Source: Bacillota bacterium (GTDB lineage: Bacteria; Bacillota; Clostridia; Christensenellales; CAG-138). Taken from it: a DNA stretch of 51,747 bases. The notes under the pieces were generated by a model. It saw nothing but the letters and a program-made list of their open reading frames with translations, ran no database searches and was not told the origin of the DNA. The stretch spans positions 1-51,747 of the forward strand of contig JAEYHP010000044.1 in the NCBI GenBank assembly GCA_023409435.1, given 5' to 3'. Both the position numbers and the translations under genes were made by a program. Every line of letters begins with the position of its first letter. Positions within the stretch are counted from its first letter, which is position 1. This document shows, piece by piece, positions 6,866 through 15,400 of the stretch.

Positions 6866-7981
6866 ATGTCCATTAACCGGGAGCGGCTGCTCGGCACGTT
6901 TGCCGGGCTTGTTTCTATAGACAGTCCTTCGCTTTTTGAAAAGGAGTCGGCTGCGTATCTCACGGAGCGCCTTCTTAAGCTGGGCTTTACAGTTGCGCAG
7001 GATGACGCGGGGGAGAAGATCGGCGGCAACTGCGGGAACCTGTACGGATATTTGGAGGGCAGTTTAGACTACCCGCCGCTGCTTTTGTGCGCGCATATGG
7101 ATACCGTGGAGCCCTGCCGCAGCAAGCGCGCCGTGTTCCATGAGGACGGCAAGATCACAAGCGCCGGGGATACCATACTGGGCGCGGACGATTGCTCTGG
7201 CATCGCCGCCATATTGGAAGCGGTGGAAAGCATCGAGGAATCGGGAATGCCCCACCGCCCCATAGAGGTGCTCTTTACCGTGGCGGAGGAAATCTATGCC
7301 TGCGGCGCCGCGAATATCGAGTATTCGCTTCTTAACTCCAAAGAAGTCTATGTGCTGGATCTGGTCGGCCCAGTGGGAAACGCCGCCTACAAAGCTCCCA
7401 CCATATTGCTGTTTACCGCAAACATTACGGGCAGGGCAGCGCACGCCGGGTTTGAGCCGGAAAAGGGCGTGCACGCCATACAGGCGGCCGCCCGCGCGAT
7501 CGCACAGTTGAATATGGGCCGGTTGGACGGGGAGACCACCCTGAATATCGGGTTTATTTCGGGCGGCACTGTCACCAATATCGTGCCGGAAAGCTGCACG
7601 GTGCGCGGGGAGATTCGAAGCTTTTCGCATGAAAAGGCGCTCGACGCGCTGCGTTCGGTGGAGCAAGTGTTTTTACAGGAAGCGCAGAGCATAGGCGCAA
7701 CACTGAAATTTGAAGAACGCCTGGGTTGCCGGGCATATGAAACGGCGCTCGACCATCCGGTAACAACCCGGTACCAAAAAGCCTGCAGGGCGCTGGGGCT
7801 TGCGGGGGGACTGGAAGCGACGTTTGGCGGAAGCGACAACAACTATTTCGCGCAAAACGGCTTAAACGGCCTGGTGCTCGCCACCGCCATGAACCGCTGC
7901 CACTCGAAAGAGGAATACACTACCGCGGACGAACTCTGCAACATTGCGTCGCTCGTTCAGGCGATTTTGCTTGAAGCGTAA
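6866..7981 (+). CDS. M20-family metallopeptidase, PepT-like
   Basis: A 371-residue cytoplasmic di-zinc aminopeptidase or tripeptidase-like enzyme. Metal ligands are recognisable: His77 and Asp79 (CAHMDTVEP), Asp108 (LGADDCSG), the catalytic Glu pair near 141-142 (TVAEEIYACG), Asp near 169 (VLDLVGPVG) and a late His (NRCHSKEEY). The dimerisation domain falls in the middle (TGRAAHAGFEPEKG), as in M20 peptidases. AGGAG lies 6 bases before the ATG. The stop is 12 bases before the next gene (C39-like), so the two are probably co-transcribed. The exact substrate cannot be read from the sequence; database names for close relatives are usually 'peptidase T-like'. Confidence 0.88.
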   Translation: MSINRERLLGTFAGLVSIDSPSLFEKESAAYLTERLLKLGFTVAQDDAGEKIGGNCGNLYGYLEGSLDYPPLLLCAHMDTVEPCRSKRAVFHEDGKITSAGDTILGADDCSGIAAILEAVESIEESGMPHRPIEVLFTVAEEIYACGAANIEYSLLNSKEVYVLDLVGPVGNAAYKAPTILLFTANITGRAAHAGFEPEKGVHAIQAAARAIAQLNMGRLDGETTLNIGFISGGTVTNIVPESCTVRGEIRSFSHEKALDALRSVEQVFLQEAQSIGATLKFEERLGCRAYETALDHPVTTRYQKACRALGLAGGLEATFGGSDNNYFAQNGLNGLVLATAMNRCHSKEEYTTADELCNIASLVQAILLEA

Positions 7982-7993
7982 GGAGCCGGAGGT

Positions 7994-8614
7994 ATGAAGA
8001 ATCCGCTCAGCTACCAGATAACCGAATACGACTGCGGGCCCACCAGCGTGATGAATGCCGTAAGCTTCCTGTTCAAGCGCGAAGAAATCCAGCCGGATAT
8101 CATCAAGCACATCATGCTCTATACGCTCGACGGCTACAACGAAAAGGGGGAAAGCGGGAAAAACGGCACCACCGGCATGGCCATGCGGTTTCTGTGCGGC
8201 TGGCTCAACCATTTCGGCAAGGTAATGAAATTCCCCATCCACTGCGAAGAATTAAAGAGCGAAGAGGTGTTCGTGGCCCAAAACAGCAGGCTGGTGGCAG
8301 GGTTGCAGCAAAACGGGGCCGCAATCGTGCGTTTGCGCTACGGCTGCTGGCATTATGTGCTGTTTACGGGAGCGGACGAAGAATACATTTACCTGTTTGA
8401 TCCGTATTACAGGAAGCAGCCGTTCAGGCAGAAAGATATCAAAATCATTTTGGATGCGCCCGCAAAATGGAACCGCAGGGTGCCGTATTCGTATTTTAAC
8501 AGCGAGGAAAACGGCCCCTATGCGCTCGGCCCCAAAGAAGCGCGGGAAGCGACGCTGCTGTTCAATACCACCACAAGGAAGACGACGGGGGATACCATAG
8601 AGTATTTCATTTGA
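7994..8614 (+). CDS. C39-like cysteine peptidase family protein
   Basis: A 206-residue protein beginning with the C39-like motif YQITEYDCGPTSVMNAV, with likely nucleophile Cys14. His120 (CWHYVLFTG) and Asp136 (YLFDPYYR) complete a papain-like triad. No signal peptide or transmembrane segment is visible, so it is probably cytoplasmic and is not an ABC bacteriocin exporter peptidase. A good ribosome binding site (GGAGG) precedes the ATG, and the gene lies directly behind the M20 peptidase, suggesting a joint role in peptide turnover or maturation (inference). No small precursor peptide was found beside it. Confidence 0.75.
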   Translation: MKNPLSYQITEYDCGPTSVMNAVSFLFKREEIQPDIIKHIMLYTLDGYNEKGESGKNGTTGMAMRFLCGWLNHFGKVMKFPIHCEELKSEEVFVAQNSRLVAGLQQNGAAIVRLRYGCWHYVLFTGADEEYIYLFDPYYRKQPFRQKDIKIILDAPAKWNRRVPYSYFNSEENGPYALGPKEAREATLLFNTTTRKTTGDTIEYFI

Positions 8615-8738
8615 TACGGATGCATTGCGCGCGGGAGCGCAAGTCTTATTTGTCTGCCTCCCTTGCATGGGTATTCGTTGAACAAGACATCTTGGGCATA
8701 CGGGCAGTTCTTGAAGCTTTCCGGAAAAGGGGAATGGT

Positions 8739-9305
8739 ATGCAATATATGGGCGACGCCGCGTGGTGGGACAAGCGGTTTGAGGCAAGAGGGCAGCAGCC
8801 ACTGCCGCCGGATGCGGCGCTGATAAGGCATTTAGAGCGCCTGAAGCCGGGCGAAGCGCTGGATATTGCCTGCGGGGACGGAAGAAATGCGCTCTATCTG
8901 GCGGAACAGGGCTTTCGTGTAACCGGGGCGGATTTTAGCGTAAGCGCGCTAAACCGCCTCCATTCGTTTGCGCGGAAACGTGGGCTTGCGGTGGAAACGG
9001 TACCGATTGATTTTTCTTCTGAGGAAGCGTTTTGCGGCCTGGGGATATACGATACGATTATCGTCAACCATTACCGGATGTCCGTATCACTCTTGGCAAG
9101 GCTGCCCCAACATGTGGCATCAGGCGGAACCGTTTGGATCAACGGGTTTTGCTGTTTGCCCAGGTCCAACACCGCCATAACGGAGCAGGAACTCATCCGC
9201 AGGGAGGATTACGCTGGCCTGGAAAGCGCCTTTAGGCGAATATTGCAGGAAGAATATGAGACGGAGTTGGGCAACTTTTTGACTCTGCTGTATCAAAAGA
9301 AATGA
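8739..9305 (+). CDS. Class I SAM-dependent methyltransferase, TehB-like
   Basis: A 188-residue small-molecule methyltransferase. Motif I ALDIACGDGRNALYLAEQG (about residues 40-58) is followed by VTGADFS, the acidic end of strand beta-2. The N-terminus AAWWDKRF resembles the WD-x-RY start of tellurite-resistance and thiol-methyltransferase proteins. The motif II/III region (YDTIIVNHYRMSVSLLARLPQHVASGG) fits the family. AAGGGG precedes the ATG. It follows the C39-like gene after about 120 bases. The substrate is unknown. Confidence 0.82.
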   Translation: MQYMGDAAWWDKRFEARGQQPLPPDAALIRHLERLKPGEALDIACGDGRNALYLAEQGFRVTGADFSVSALNRLHSFARKRGLAVETVPIDFSSEEAFCGLGIYDTIIVNHYRMSVSLLARLPQHVASGGTVWINGFCCLPRSNTAITEQELIRREDYAGLESAFRRILQEEYETELGNFLTLLYQKK

Positions 9306-9315
9306 CAGTACCTGT

Positions 9316-9344
9316 TTGACGCGGTGCGTATGTTTCCTTACAAT
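9316..9344 (+). promoter_or_regulatory. Sigma-A promoter of the acetyltransferase gene
   Basis: TTGACG at 9316-9321, exactly 17 bases, then TACAAT at 9339-9344. It lies just after the methyltransferase stop and about 30 bases before the TTG start, so the acetyltransferase has its own promoter. Confidence 0.7.
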
Positions 9345-9373
9345 GGAAGAAAACAACCCAGGAGGGCCCGACA

Positions 9374-9940
9374 TTGCAGTATACGGTGAAATCCTTATCT
9401 CCTGAACTTGCTCAAACGTTCCTGACGTATTTTGATCAGGTGGACTTCTGCCATGCGCCGGATTGGGCGACCTGCTACTGTCAATTTTATCACACGGATT
9501 GTCCGGGCGAAGAGTGGGAAGCGCGCACGGGGGAACAGAACCGGGCGGAAGCGCTTGAAAGTATCAAAAGCGGTGATATGAAGGGCTATCTCGCGTTCGA
9601 CGGCGAACGCTGCATCGGCTGGTGCAACGCCAACGATATCCGGGCGTTTGTTCGGCTCTTTGCGGATGTTACGCCGTACGTACAGGATAAGAAGACGGGC
9701 TGCACCGTCTGCTATGTCATCGATCCGGCTTACCGTAACCGCGGCGTGGCGCGCAGCTTGCTAAAAGCGGCGGTGGAAGGCTTCAAAAGGGATGGCTTTG
9801 ACGCCGCGCTCGCCCTGCCTGTGGAAAGCCAGACCGACGTAAACCGATATCGGGGGACGTTCAACATGTACCGTGAGCTTGGCTTTGCACAGATCGCGCG
9901 GGACGGGGACGCCGTGATCATGCGGCTTGACTTGATATAG
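9374..9940 (+). CDS. GNAT-family N-acetyltransferase
   Basis: A 188-residue acetyl-CoA-dependent acetyltransferase. Acetyl-CoA motif A is VCYVIDPAYRNRGVARSLL, with the RNRGVA pyrophosphate loop at about residues 122-127. Near the N-terminus is DFCHAPDWATCYCQFYH, a Cys-rich stretch found in a subgroup of stand-alone GNATs. The start is the TTG at 9374, 8 bases after AGGAGG; no ATG competes. It has its own promoter and no operon partner. The substrate is unknown. Confidence 0.85.
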   Translation: MQYTVKSLSPELAQTFLTYFDQVDFCHAPDWATCYCQFYHTDCPGEEWEARTGEQNRAEALESIKSGDMKGYLAFDGERCIGWCNANDIRAFVRLFADVTPYVQDKKTGCTVCYVIDPAYRNRGVARSLLKAAVEGFKRDGFDAALALPVESQTDVNRYRGTFNMYRELGFAQIARDGDAVIMRLDLI

Positions 9941-10036
9941 GTAATTAACGTTCTTTACGGATTGGCCTGATTGAAAGCATGCGGCTGCTCGAGCTTGCAA
10001 CCGGCCTTGCGCATGGCCTGCATGACGCCGCACTTC

Positions 10037-10065
10037 TTGCGCTGGGGTATCTTTTGCTGTAAAAT
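10037..10065 (+). promoter_or_regulatory. Sigma-A-type promoter of the gene at 10106
   Basis: TTGCGC at 10037-10042, a 17-base spacer and TAAAAT at 10060-10065, some 40 bases before the ATG at 10106. It also supports that start over the longer open frame from 9971. Confidence 0.5.
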
Positions 10066-10105
10066 ACAGGGAGAAACTCTGGAAATTACGGCAGGGAGGT
10101 TTGGA

Positions 10106-10699
10106 ATGAAACCCGCTAAGAAACGGATCTGGGTTTTCGCCGCGCTGTTTTTCTCAATCGTTGCGCTGACCGCGCTTCTGCTGCATTTGAATCAAAGGCC
10201 GGAGCCGGTTGTTTTCGCTTTCCTCACCAAGCTTTATACGGTGGAGGATCCGGCGCTCGTAAGCGAGCTATATGAAAAAGTAGAATTAGAAATACAGCAG
10301 AAAATGGACCAGGATGGTGCGCAGGGCGTTGTTACATTGAAAGGGAGCGAAGACCCCCTGTATGTGTATTATTCCATGCAATATGGGTCCATGTGTACCA
10401 AAGACGGCTTTGAAAAAATGATCGCAAACCGGGTGTTTGACCAATACGGGAAAATTGCCACGCGCCAGAATTGGAAGCTGGAAGCAGGTTCTGTAACGTT
10501 GGACCCCCATCCCAATACGTCAAACCAATTCGGGTATACCGTTGATGTGACCGTAACCGATATCGCGACAGGAACGCAAAAAACAGTATCGCAGATAGGC
10601 ATTATTCTGGTAAAGAGGACGCTTCTGGGCTATAGGGTTGAAGCAATTCGGATGCAGTCCACCGATCTTATTAACCTGCAACCCAAGCTGACAGGATAA
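10106..10699 (+). CDS. Hypothetical membrane-anchored protein
   Basis: A 197-residue protein without a recognised family. The ATG at 10106 is preceded by GGGAGG and a promoter-like pair; the open frame reaches back to 9971, but that part looks non-coding. A basic N-terminus (MKPAKKRIW) and one membrane segment (about residues 8-28) anchor an extracytoplasmic domain. This domain has alternating helix and strand predictions, for example VDVTVTDIATGTQ and the closing YRVEAIRMQSTDL. There is no lipobox Cys. The gene is monocistronic and ends at a bidirectional terminator shared with spoVT. Confidence 0.7.
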   Translation: MKPAKKRIWVFAALFFSIVALTALLLHLNQRPEPVVFAFLTKLYTVEDPALVSELYEKVELEIQQKMDQDGAQGVVTLKGSEDPLYVYYSMQYGSMCTKDGFEKMIANRVFDQYGKIATRQNWKLEAGSVTLDPHPNTSNQFGYTVDVTVTDIATGTQKTVSQIGIILVKRTLLGYRVEAIRMQSTDLINLQPKLTG

Positions 10700-10726
10700 A
10701 TTTCGTTGCAGCAATCGGCAACATAT

Positions 10727-10757
10727 AAAACGGACGGTAAAACCGCCCGTTTTATAT
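10727..10757. terminator. Bidirectional terminator between hypothetical gene and spoVT
   Basis: The stem AAAACGG-A-CGG pairs with CCG-C-CCGTTTT across a short TAAAA loop, with A/T tracts on both sides. It sits between two convergent genes whose stops are 61 bases apart and can serve both. Confidence 0.7.
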
Positions 10758-10760
10758 TAT

Positions 10761-11318
10761 CTACTGTTCCATTTGTTTGCCGATAAAGCTTGCGGCTGTT
10801 TCGGCAACCTTTAACTCCATTGGCCCCATCACGACGTCCGGCTCGCGGGAGAGGAGCATGACGGCGCCGATGGCGTCGCCCTCCGCCAGTATGGGTACGA
10901 TGACCTGCGCCCGGTAGGGGTGGTTTTCTTCATCGCCCTCGGTGATGGCGAGCAGCTCCTCGCCCTTGGTGGCGGAGCGCATCACCTTGGTACGCGCCTG
11001 CATCACCTGCTCCACGTCCTCGTGGATGGCCTTTTCCAAAAGCTCGCGCCTGCTGCCGCCCGCAACGGTGATGATAACGTCCTTGTCGCAGATCGCCGCG
11101 ATATGCCCAAGATTTTGGTGCATGGCTACCGCATATTCACGGGAAAAATCATTCAGTTCGCCGATGGGTGAATACTTTTTGAGTATGACTTCCCCTTCGC
11201 GGTCAGTGAAAATTTCAAGTGGGTCTCCCTCTCTGATCCGCAGGGTTCTGCGGATTTCTTTGGGGATCACAACGCGCCCGAGTTCATCTATTCGTCTTAC
11301 AATGCCTGTCGCTTTCAA
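10761..11318 (-). CDS. spoVT: Stage V sporulation protein T (SpoVT)
   Basis: A 185-residue transcription regulator that modulates forespore (sigma-G) genes and coat or spore resistance in Bacillus. The N-terminal AbrB-type swapped-hairpin DNA-binding domain (residues 1-50; GIVRRIDELGRVVIPKEIRRTL and EGDPLEIF) is joined to a GAF-like domain (about 55-180; CDKDVIITVAGGSRRELL and AIGAVMLLSREP). Length and domain order equal those of Bacillus SpoVT. The start is TTG at 11316-11318, 8 bases downstream of AGGAGG. It is the first of three sporulation loci in the window. A sigma-G-like promoter is seen upstream. Confidence 0.95.
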   Translation of the reverse strand: MKATGIVRRIDELGRVVIPKEIRRTLRIREGDPLEIFTDREGEVILKKYSPIGELNDFSREYAVAMHQNLGHIAAICDKDVIITVAGGSRRELLEKAIHEDVEQVMQARTKVMRSATKGEELLAITEGDEENHPYRAQVIVPILAEGDAIGAVMLLSREPDVVMGPMELKVAETAASFIGKQMEQ

Positions 11319-11359
11319 AGAAAAAACCTCCTGCTTGCCTATGTTTTTGGATGCAAGAG

Positions 11360-11388
11360 TAGTATTTGTTGCTTTATGGGTTTTATGC
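11360..11388 (-). promoter_or_regulatory. Sigma-G-like promoter of spoVT
   Basis: Read on the minus strand: GCATA (11384-11388), 17 bases, then AATACTA (11360-11366). This is close to the forespore consensus (GHATR, then CATHHTA) with one -10 mismatch. It is 42 bases before the spoVT start. Bacillus spoVT is transcribed by sigma-G, so position and sequence agree. Based on consensus only. Confidence 0.45.
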
Positions 11389-11915
11389 GGACAATAAGCA
11401 AAACTTGAAAAAATTCAGTGTGACATAAACAAATATTATTGAGAATACGAAGAGGTACATAGACCTTGTTGTACCCCTCAAGTGGTTTTCTTACCCTTGG
11501 CTGATGCTCTTGATGAAAAAAACTCCCTATTTGTCTAGTAAAAGTGGCAGCAACAATTCGGGCAGGTAACCATACTTAAGTACCTTCACTGACAACATTG
11601 TAAGGATTTCATATCACTGCATGTCTCTTATTGCAGCCTATATTTGAAAAGTTGGAATTATAAACATAATTCGAATAACCGCTTGGGCTAAACATAATAA
11701 GAGGGTCACTTCATCGCCGGCGATAAACATTTTTCTGATCCCCGCTTCCGCGAGGGGAGTGCATTGAAAGCCACTCATCGCCCTTCTTTCCTCTGCCGCA
11801 TAGTATTGCGCAAGGGAAACTTCCTTGCATCCATGCAACACTGCATGGCGATGCAACAAAGCGCCCGCGGCTGGTAATGAAGCATATGAAAGGAAAAGAA
11901 GAGTATGATGGAAAG

Positions 11916-12050
11916 TCTTCTGCAGGCTCCTATCTCGTAGCGGTACGGATCGCCTCGCTGTGTGCGGGCGACACAATGCGCAGGCGGCTTTTGGATATGG
12001 GGTTAACACCCAGGGCTTTCGCAACGTGCCTGCATGAGGCGTCCTCCGGG
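11916..12050 (+). pseudogene. feoA-like remnant (ferrous iron transport accessory protein)
   Basis: The translation contains RIASLCAGDTMRRRLLDMG followed by LTP and TCLHEASSG. MRRRLLDMGLTP is the hallmark of FeoA, the small SH3-like partner of the FeoB ferrous iron transporter. The expected next residues (GDP then a beta-hairpin) are missing, the frame runs into unrelated sequence, and no feoB follows. I read this as the truncated leftover of a feoA gene. It remains possible that it is a divergent small protein using the same frame (11877-12287). Confidence 0.45.
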
Positions 12051-12299
12051 AGGCACCATGGGCAAAGTGATGCCACTTGGCGACCCACTCGAGGCTGGAA
12101 GGCTCGGTTTCGGGTGGAGGGCAATGGGAAGCCCAATCCTGTACAACACATCAGGTATCTGCCCCTATGGATTTATTTCCGTGAACCTATAAAATTCGCT
12201 ATCCATACTCCGGCATCATACGGCCCTTTCCGCAAAATAATAATCGCAAATATCATACTGACAATGGGCGTAAGAAATCAGTATTAAATTGATACGCAC

Positions 12300-12348
12300 A
12301 ATTCAAAAGCGAACAGCACTCCAAAGGAGTGCTGTTCGCTTTTGAATT
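12300..12348. terminator. Long perfect hairpin after the surface protein gene
   Basis: A 23-bp perfect inverted repeat (12300-12322 and 12326-12348) with a 3-base AAA loop, including A/T runs at both stem bases (CAAAAGCGAAC and its complement). It lies about 100 bases past the stop of the minus-strand surface protein gene. It probably acts as a terminator in both directions; its stem is much longer than the others in this window. Confidence 0.65.
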
Positions 12349-12445
12349 TGATGGTATTCAGGCCGCTCGTCTCTATTGCCAATTAGGCAGAGCCGCCCAT
12401 GATATTGGATACCCGCTTGACCTCCTGTAATAAAAAGGGCTATCG

Positions 12446-15400
12446 TTAGTGCGGCTTTCTTCTTTTGCCTAATATAGTCAACGCAATAATCCCCGCCGCC
12501 GATACGCCGCACAGCAGCCACCCTGCAAGGCTGGGTCTGCTGTCTCCGGTCTTGGGCACGAAATCAAGCACATCCGGCACATAGGCAAATACCGCAAGAG
12601 GTGAAAGGGATGTGACGGTAAAGATAGCTTTCCCGTCTATAACTGTAGCGGTAAGCGTCTCCAGCACGCCGTTTTTGCAGTGCAGCATGGTTATGATTAG
12701 CCCGTTATACCGCGAGTCTACGGGCACCGTGATATCCAGCGTGCCGGTGAAGGCGCCGGAGAGGGAGATGTCCCAACCCAGCAATAACGTGTGATCGCCG
12801 TCCCCCATTTGCTGACGGATCGCGGCGCAGGCGGCGCAGGTCCCTTTCGGGTGAAGCTCCATATCCTCTACCGTCAGAACGGCGCTCCCGGGGATGCCGT
12901 TGCCCGATACCGTGATACCTGTTGCGTTATCGGTCAGGGTACGTGGAATATAGGCTGGCCGGGAACCTCCTCCTCCGCCGCCCGTACGGCTGAATGTTGC
13001 GTGAATAGTGTGCCCGGCAGTCACGTTGGTGAACGTATAGGAGGATATCGCGCCTTCGTTTATGCCATCCACCCTGACGGACGCGATGGTATAATTGGCG
13101 TTGGGCGTTATGGTAAACGTCCGGCTGCCTCCCTCCGTGACAGGCACTTCCCCGCTCGGACTGATGCCGCCGCCATTGCCTGCCGAAGCAATGATCATGA
13201 AGGATGCAGGATTCCCCGCGCTCACAGTCACGATGATGCTTGTAGCCAGGGGAACGCCGTTGGGGTTCACCACGCCGCTTGGCAGTATTACGGTTCCGTT
13301 TACCCTAAACGTCTGCTCGGCGGTATCGTCCGGATCATAGGAGCATCCGTCGACATCCCATATTACATCCGCCTGCACGTCTCCGCCGTCGGTCGCCAGC
13401 GTCACCTTGGTCGGCAGCCCCAACGCAGATGCGCTTTTCCCAGTCCCGTTTGCCACGCCTGTGATAGACGAAGAAGTTGCAATACTTACCAGAATCTTAT
13501 CCACGGAAGATACCGCGTTAACGGTCACATCAATGCTCACATCCAGTGAAATGCCGTCCGGGTTCACCACGCCGTTCGGCAGAGTGACAGTGCCATCCAC
13601 TGTGAAGGTCTGTTCGGCGGTATCAGACGGATCATAGGAACTGGAATCTACATCCCAGGTCGCGTCCGCCTGCACGTTTCCGGCGTCGGTGACTAGCGTC
13701 ACCTTTTCGGGCAGTCCCAGCGCGAAAGCTGTTTTTGCCGCGCCGTTTGCTACGCCGGTGATATCTGCGGGAGCCGTGATGCTGACGAGGGTCTTATCAG
13801 TTGAGGGCGCAGCATTAACCGTTACGCTTATGCTCACATCCAGTGAAATGCCGTCCGGGTTCACCACGCCGCCCGGTAAAGTAACAGTTCCATTCACTGT
13901 GAAGGTCTGCTCGGTGGTGACGGACGGATCATAGGAGCTGGAATCCACATCCCATATTACATCCGCCTGTACGTCTCCGTCACTGGTGGTCAGCGTTACC
14001 TTTTCGGGCAATCCCAACGCGGAGGCGGTCTTTGCCGTACCATTTGCGACGTTCGTAATATCCGTGGGAGCCGTGATGCTGATGGCATAGGTACTCGCGT
14101 CCCACTGCGCAAAGATAGATGTATCTGCCGTTATCCTCACGGGGAAGGATACGGTAGAACCGCTACTGGGAGAATCATACCAGCCTTTAAAAATGTAGTA
14201 AGACTTGATGGGATCAGCAGGGGCCGGTATGTCCTGGCCTGGCAGCGCATAGGCGGTATAAAGGGTTGAACTGTCGCTGCCGTCGACGAATTCAACGAAA
14301 TAGCATCCCGCATGGTTGCCCGCACCGATGCCATCAAGTACCGGATAATTGCTGTTGACGCCAAATATCGTGATCCACGGCGGGTTCGCCTGGGAGCTGT
14401 TTAGGGGATAGTCGAAATATTTGGCAAGCACGGAAGCGGTTACCGGAGCCGCTTTGTCGCTCGACGCACTTCCGATCCCGTAAGAAACGGTGCCGGAAAG
14501 CCAGTAGCAGCCCGTAAATGAGGTATAATCCACACCTGAACCGTATCCGATGAATCCGCCTGTAAACATACAATTGGTTATGCCGCTCAACGTCGTGGCG
14601 GAATAGGAATAGTTGAACTCCCCGAAATAATTATAGCCGCAAAGGCCGCCCGCGCCGCTTGCCATGCCCAAAATGCTGCCTGCAGCATAGCAGTTGCTGA
14701 CGGTGCATACATCGGAATAACCTATAAGCCCCCCCGCGTAGATGCACCTGAAGGAGGACGCAGTCAGGCAGTTGATGCTCACGGCCGAATAACAATTACT
14801 GACGTCGCACCCCAGGGAATAGCCGATGAGGCCGCCGACAGAGCCGAATATACTCGATACGCCTGGGTCTGTATAGCTGATGCTGCCGGTGGACCAGCAG
14901 CCCGATATTGTTATGTCGTTGGCATAGCCGGCAAGCGCGCCCACGAAGCCATTTGATGAAAGCGAGGTGTTGTCGACCGTAATGTCAACGTCCGTCACGC
15001 CGAGATCGCGTACCGTGCCGTAAAGATATCCGAAGAGTCCAGTGTAAGCAGAGCCGGTCGCGGATATTATAAGTCCGGTTATCGTGTGCCCGTTGCCGTC
15101 GAAGGTACCCGCGAAATAACGGCTGTCGCTGTCGCCGATCGGTATCCAGTAATGCCCGGAGAGGTTGATGTCGTTCGCGACAGTAAACGTATAGCCCGAG
15201 AAAGTATTGCCGCCGTTTACCTGACTTGCAAGCCACGCGAGCTCCGCGGGCGAGGTGATGGTATAGGTCGAACCGTTCAGCGTGGGAGCACTGGCATAAT
15301 CCGTCCAGTTGTCGGAGGGTTCCGAAAGCGTCAGATCCGCGTCCGTCAGATCCGCGTCGGTGATTGTAACGGTCGCCGTCGCCGTCGCATAGCTGCCGGA

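Larger units (their letters stand above)
11319..12445. other. Gene-poor region of 1.1 kb between spoVT and the surface protein gene
   Basis: No intact gene is supported here. Contents seen: the spoVT promoter at the left end, an AT-rich stretch to about 11690, an imperfect hairpin around 11825-11856 (TTGCATC ... GATGCAA), a feoA-like remnant near 11916-12050, and the long hairpin at 12300-12348. The open frames on both strands (for example 11638-12024 minus) have no recognisable domain. The region looks like decayed former coding DNA. Confidence 0.5.

Noticed and set aside
11638..12024. Minus-strand protein of 128 residues
   Set aside because: No ribosome binding site, no recognisable domain, and it overlaps the feoA-like remnant on the other strand.
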